Assembly: GCA_037975125.1 (NCBI GenBank)
Contig: CM075853.1
Coordinates: 38,587,113-38,651,112, forward strand
Origin: Latrodectus hesperus
Lineage: Eukaryota; Arthropoda; Arachnida; Araneae; Theridiidae
DNA length: 64,000 bases
Direction of reading: 5' to 3'
Below are positions 61,469 through 64,000 of the stretch, piece by piece (position 1 is the stretch's first letter; each line of letters starts with the position of its first letter). A program made the translations under genes and the position numbers. The notes beneath the pieces were generated by a model. It had not been told where the DNA came from. It ran no database searches and worked only from the letters and a program-made list of their open reading frames with translations.

Positions 61469-62569
61469 ATCACAATTCAAAGTATTTCCAATAAAAGAGC
61501 ATTAAACACTGCTTATATAATTTATTTTATTTATAATCCAAAGAAAGAGAGAACAATGAGGTGAGAATTTAATTATGTTCACCCAAAATACAGCACAATT
61601 TTCTATAAATTATTTAATGATAATTTTAAAAACTTAAATATATTTTCCAACCCGTGTTGCGTTAATGATTGAATATTATGTCAATATTTCCATTAAATAC
61701 AAGCACTAAAATAAATAATTCCTACATAAAAATCATTACCTTTAGTTTCAGGTAGCAAAATTTATGACATAATAATATGTAATGCGAATCAACTAGCACT
61801 ATTTTCTGAATAGTTTGGGGGTCATTCGAATTATGAATGCACTACAATATTCCTATAAGCAATATTTCAGTACCTTGATCTGATATTGTAATATTCAACT
61901 CACAGCAATGGAAACATTAAAATACAGTTGTTAATCTATAATTTTACTTAGAGATTTCTAATTGAACTGGAATTACATTATGAATATTGGAACAAAAGTT
62001 AGTTATGCAATTTCAAATTCTTTTAAAAATGTTTTAAAACAAATTATGAGATAAATATCTATGAAAAACTTTGTTAACGTTTTTTTTTCCAAGATTATTT
62101 CACAAATATTAAATGTGTATCAGATTTACAAAATAGTTTCGAATTTCTTTTTCAGAACATGTGGCAGTACTATTTTTTAAATGTATACAATATTTTTGAA
62201 ACTATCTACACTTTTGTTTACAATGGATATTTATTAAACTAAGCTTTAGTAATTTTACAATATTTGGTTAATTTTACAATATAATCATTTTGGTTTAAAT
62301 GAGTTATTTATTAAATTAAGTATTATATAGTAATTTTACAGTATAAAATCGTCAAATTCGAAGTTATTATAAACACAAACTGATGTCTATAAAATTTTAA
62401 TTGATTTTATAAAGTTTCATAAATTATTTGAATAGCAAAAGTATTCAATTATTCGTTCATAAGAACTTAAAAATTAATTAAATAGGAGAAAGCAAAAATA
62501 GAGTCGCATTACTCCCATGAGTTTTATTCTATTTCATTTACTTCTTTGCATCTATTTATTTTTCATTGA
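61469..62569. other. AT-rich stretch, nothing recognised
   Basis: Featureless AT-rich background. Confidence 0.6.
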
Positions 62570-62990
62570 TTTCGCATTTCGTATACCTCTTTCCATCCGA
62601 AAGGAAATAAAAATTGGGATGTCGGGATAAAGAAAAGAAATCTCAAAAACGACCGCTTTCTCTTTTAGCACCTCCCTAAAACGCCCCGCGCGAAAGCCTA
62701 AAAGTCAGCCCCAAAAACATCTCGTTTGCAATAAAACCTATAGACCTTAATACGAATGCCCGGGAAGGTTGTTTCGAGCAGGCATGCAGGGGCGCTAACT
62801 CTCCCAAGGGGCGCAGACAGGTAATTGTGGGGGACAGGGGAAGGTATCCGACACGTGCACGGAATGGGGTTGTATTGGGCGAAGAAATAGGTTTCTGGAG
62901 AATGGGAGAGAATAAGAATCGGGGAAAATTCCGGGATTTTTCCAAAGGTAAAGGTGACGCAGAAAGGAGCTTGTTCTGAAAGGGAGATTT
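62570..62990. promoter_or_regulatory. GC/CpG-rich island with three GC boxes
   Basis: CpG-bearing block with AACGCCCCG (62680-62688), AGGGGCG (62788-62794) and AGGGGCG (62807-62813). Three overlapping minus frames (62676-63076) in different phases read the same DNA, which argues against coding. Candidate Sp/KLF-bound element. Confidence 0.4.
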
Positions 62991-64000
62991 TTTTCGGTTG
63001 TAATAAAAAATTTATATTTATTCGCCAGAGGAACATTCAGCAGTATTCGATTATTATTTACAAATTCGAGAGCCATAAAGAAAAATTAAAACATATATGT
63101 CTACTCAACTAAGCAAGTCGAAATTGATTATATTCAAAACAATTCATAATGGTTCCAGTCATAAAATTATAAACTAAAGCAACAAAATGTTTTCAATTAT
63201 GATGGTACAAGAAAAGTTGATATATTTATATATGAGCATTATTTTACACCAATGATAATGTAATAGATATCCCTACAATTTAGAAATAAAGAAAAAAAAG
63301 GAAGAATTATTTTATTCAAGGACTCTTAAAGATGTTTTACATACAAAGTAATATGACTAAATATAAATGTTACTGAAACAGAGAGCTGGTTTTCTATGAT
63401 GCTCCGAAAAGTTTTGATCTTATTATCTTTACACTTTGTTTTTATAAGAGTCTATTATTTACTTTAAAAAAATGACGAAAAAATAATTCATACATAAAAT
63501 AAGAATATGGATGACAAATAATAGAATATATCACAGAAAAATATAAACACAACAGAATATTAAATTGATCGAGACAAAATATGGTCTGTCATAAATTTAC
63601 GCGAAAAAAATTCATTTAAAAACTGCAGTTCTTTGGCAACAGTAAATCTTATAGTAATAAGTACACGAGAAGGTAATCTATACACCTTGCAAACGAAATA
63701 ATTTATTAGAAAAAGGAAACGAATAATTTACAGAAAATCTTCAAGGAATTAGGGATTTAGTAAGGGATTTACAAATAGAGTAAATCATTTCAATTGCATT
63801 CCAAAGTTATTCGTAATAAAAATCGAAAATAAATGCGAATCAAAATGTCATCTTATAATTAATCCATTAACAAATTTATATGTTTTCACGGAATAATAAA
63901 CAGAAAAAATTAAATTTTAGAGTGATTTATTTTTTATTAACATTTAAATTAATCTATTAAAATGTATAATAAACGTATACAACCAAAATATTGCAGTTAA
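62991..64000. other. AT-rich stretch to window end, nothing recognised
   Basis: Featureless AT-rich background. Confidence 0.6.

Overview
The window looks like nuclear DNA from an arthropod, most likely a spider (orb-weaver type). It is strongly AT-rich, with very long (TA)n arrays, splice-type rather than operon-type signals, tRNA-derived SINEs ending in (AAC)n, and 5'-truncated non-LTR retrotransposon tails of a kind I associate with spider genomes. The species-level reading is inference. I find no intact protein gene, no functional tRNA or rRNA gene, no CRISPR array and no bacterial-type organisation. Nearly all ATG-started open frames are read-through of low-complexity DNA, SINEs or tandem repeats.

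Three layers make up the sequence. (1) An AT-rich background with microsatellites: eight (TA)n arrays of about 70-120 bp (10394, 19284, 19782, 27136, 32086, 32778, 40712, 48954) plus shorter (CA)n/(TG)n. (2) About twenty islands of 0.25-1 kb that are clearly richer in G+C and CpG (near 1040, 8340, 13550, 14580, 17100, 18540, 22400, 24260, 27880, 29640, 30740, 32220, 35240, 39990, 45080, 50990, 52750, 55680, 58020, 62570). They lack convincing coding frames but repeatedly carry GGGGCG boxes and ATGGC (YY1/Pho-like) sites. They resemble conserved non-coding or regulatory elements in a gene desert or a very long intron. One, at 51018-51147, is a plausible spliced exon on the minus strand. (3) Transposon debris: three copies of one tRNA-derived SINE (26691 with a clean 14-bp target-site duplication, 34131 reversed, 37171 truncated); a second SINE family whose copy at 38318-39331 holds seven exact-length 119-bp tandem units inside a 12-bp target-site duplication, with a single-unit relative at 59850; other tRNA-like SINEs at 30503, 56598 and 61205; LINE 3' ends at 9371 (minus) and 21673 (plus, 14-bp target-site duplication); and a piggyBac-like transposase remnant at 33721.

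Isolated coding-like relics include a multicopper-oxidase-like exon at 7443-7545 with a strong acceptor, an unrecognised exon-like frame at 2771-2925, and unclassified frames at 41964 and 47256. Structural oddities are a perfect 75-bp inverted repeat at 39456-39618, two neighbouring hairpins at 12359-12573, a 112-bp-period tandem array at 46722-47230 and a 239-bp tandem duplication at 53125-53600.

No genes here form a pathway. The window is best read as a regulatory/intergenic or intronic landscape populated by mobile elements. All similarity calls were made by eye, without searches.
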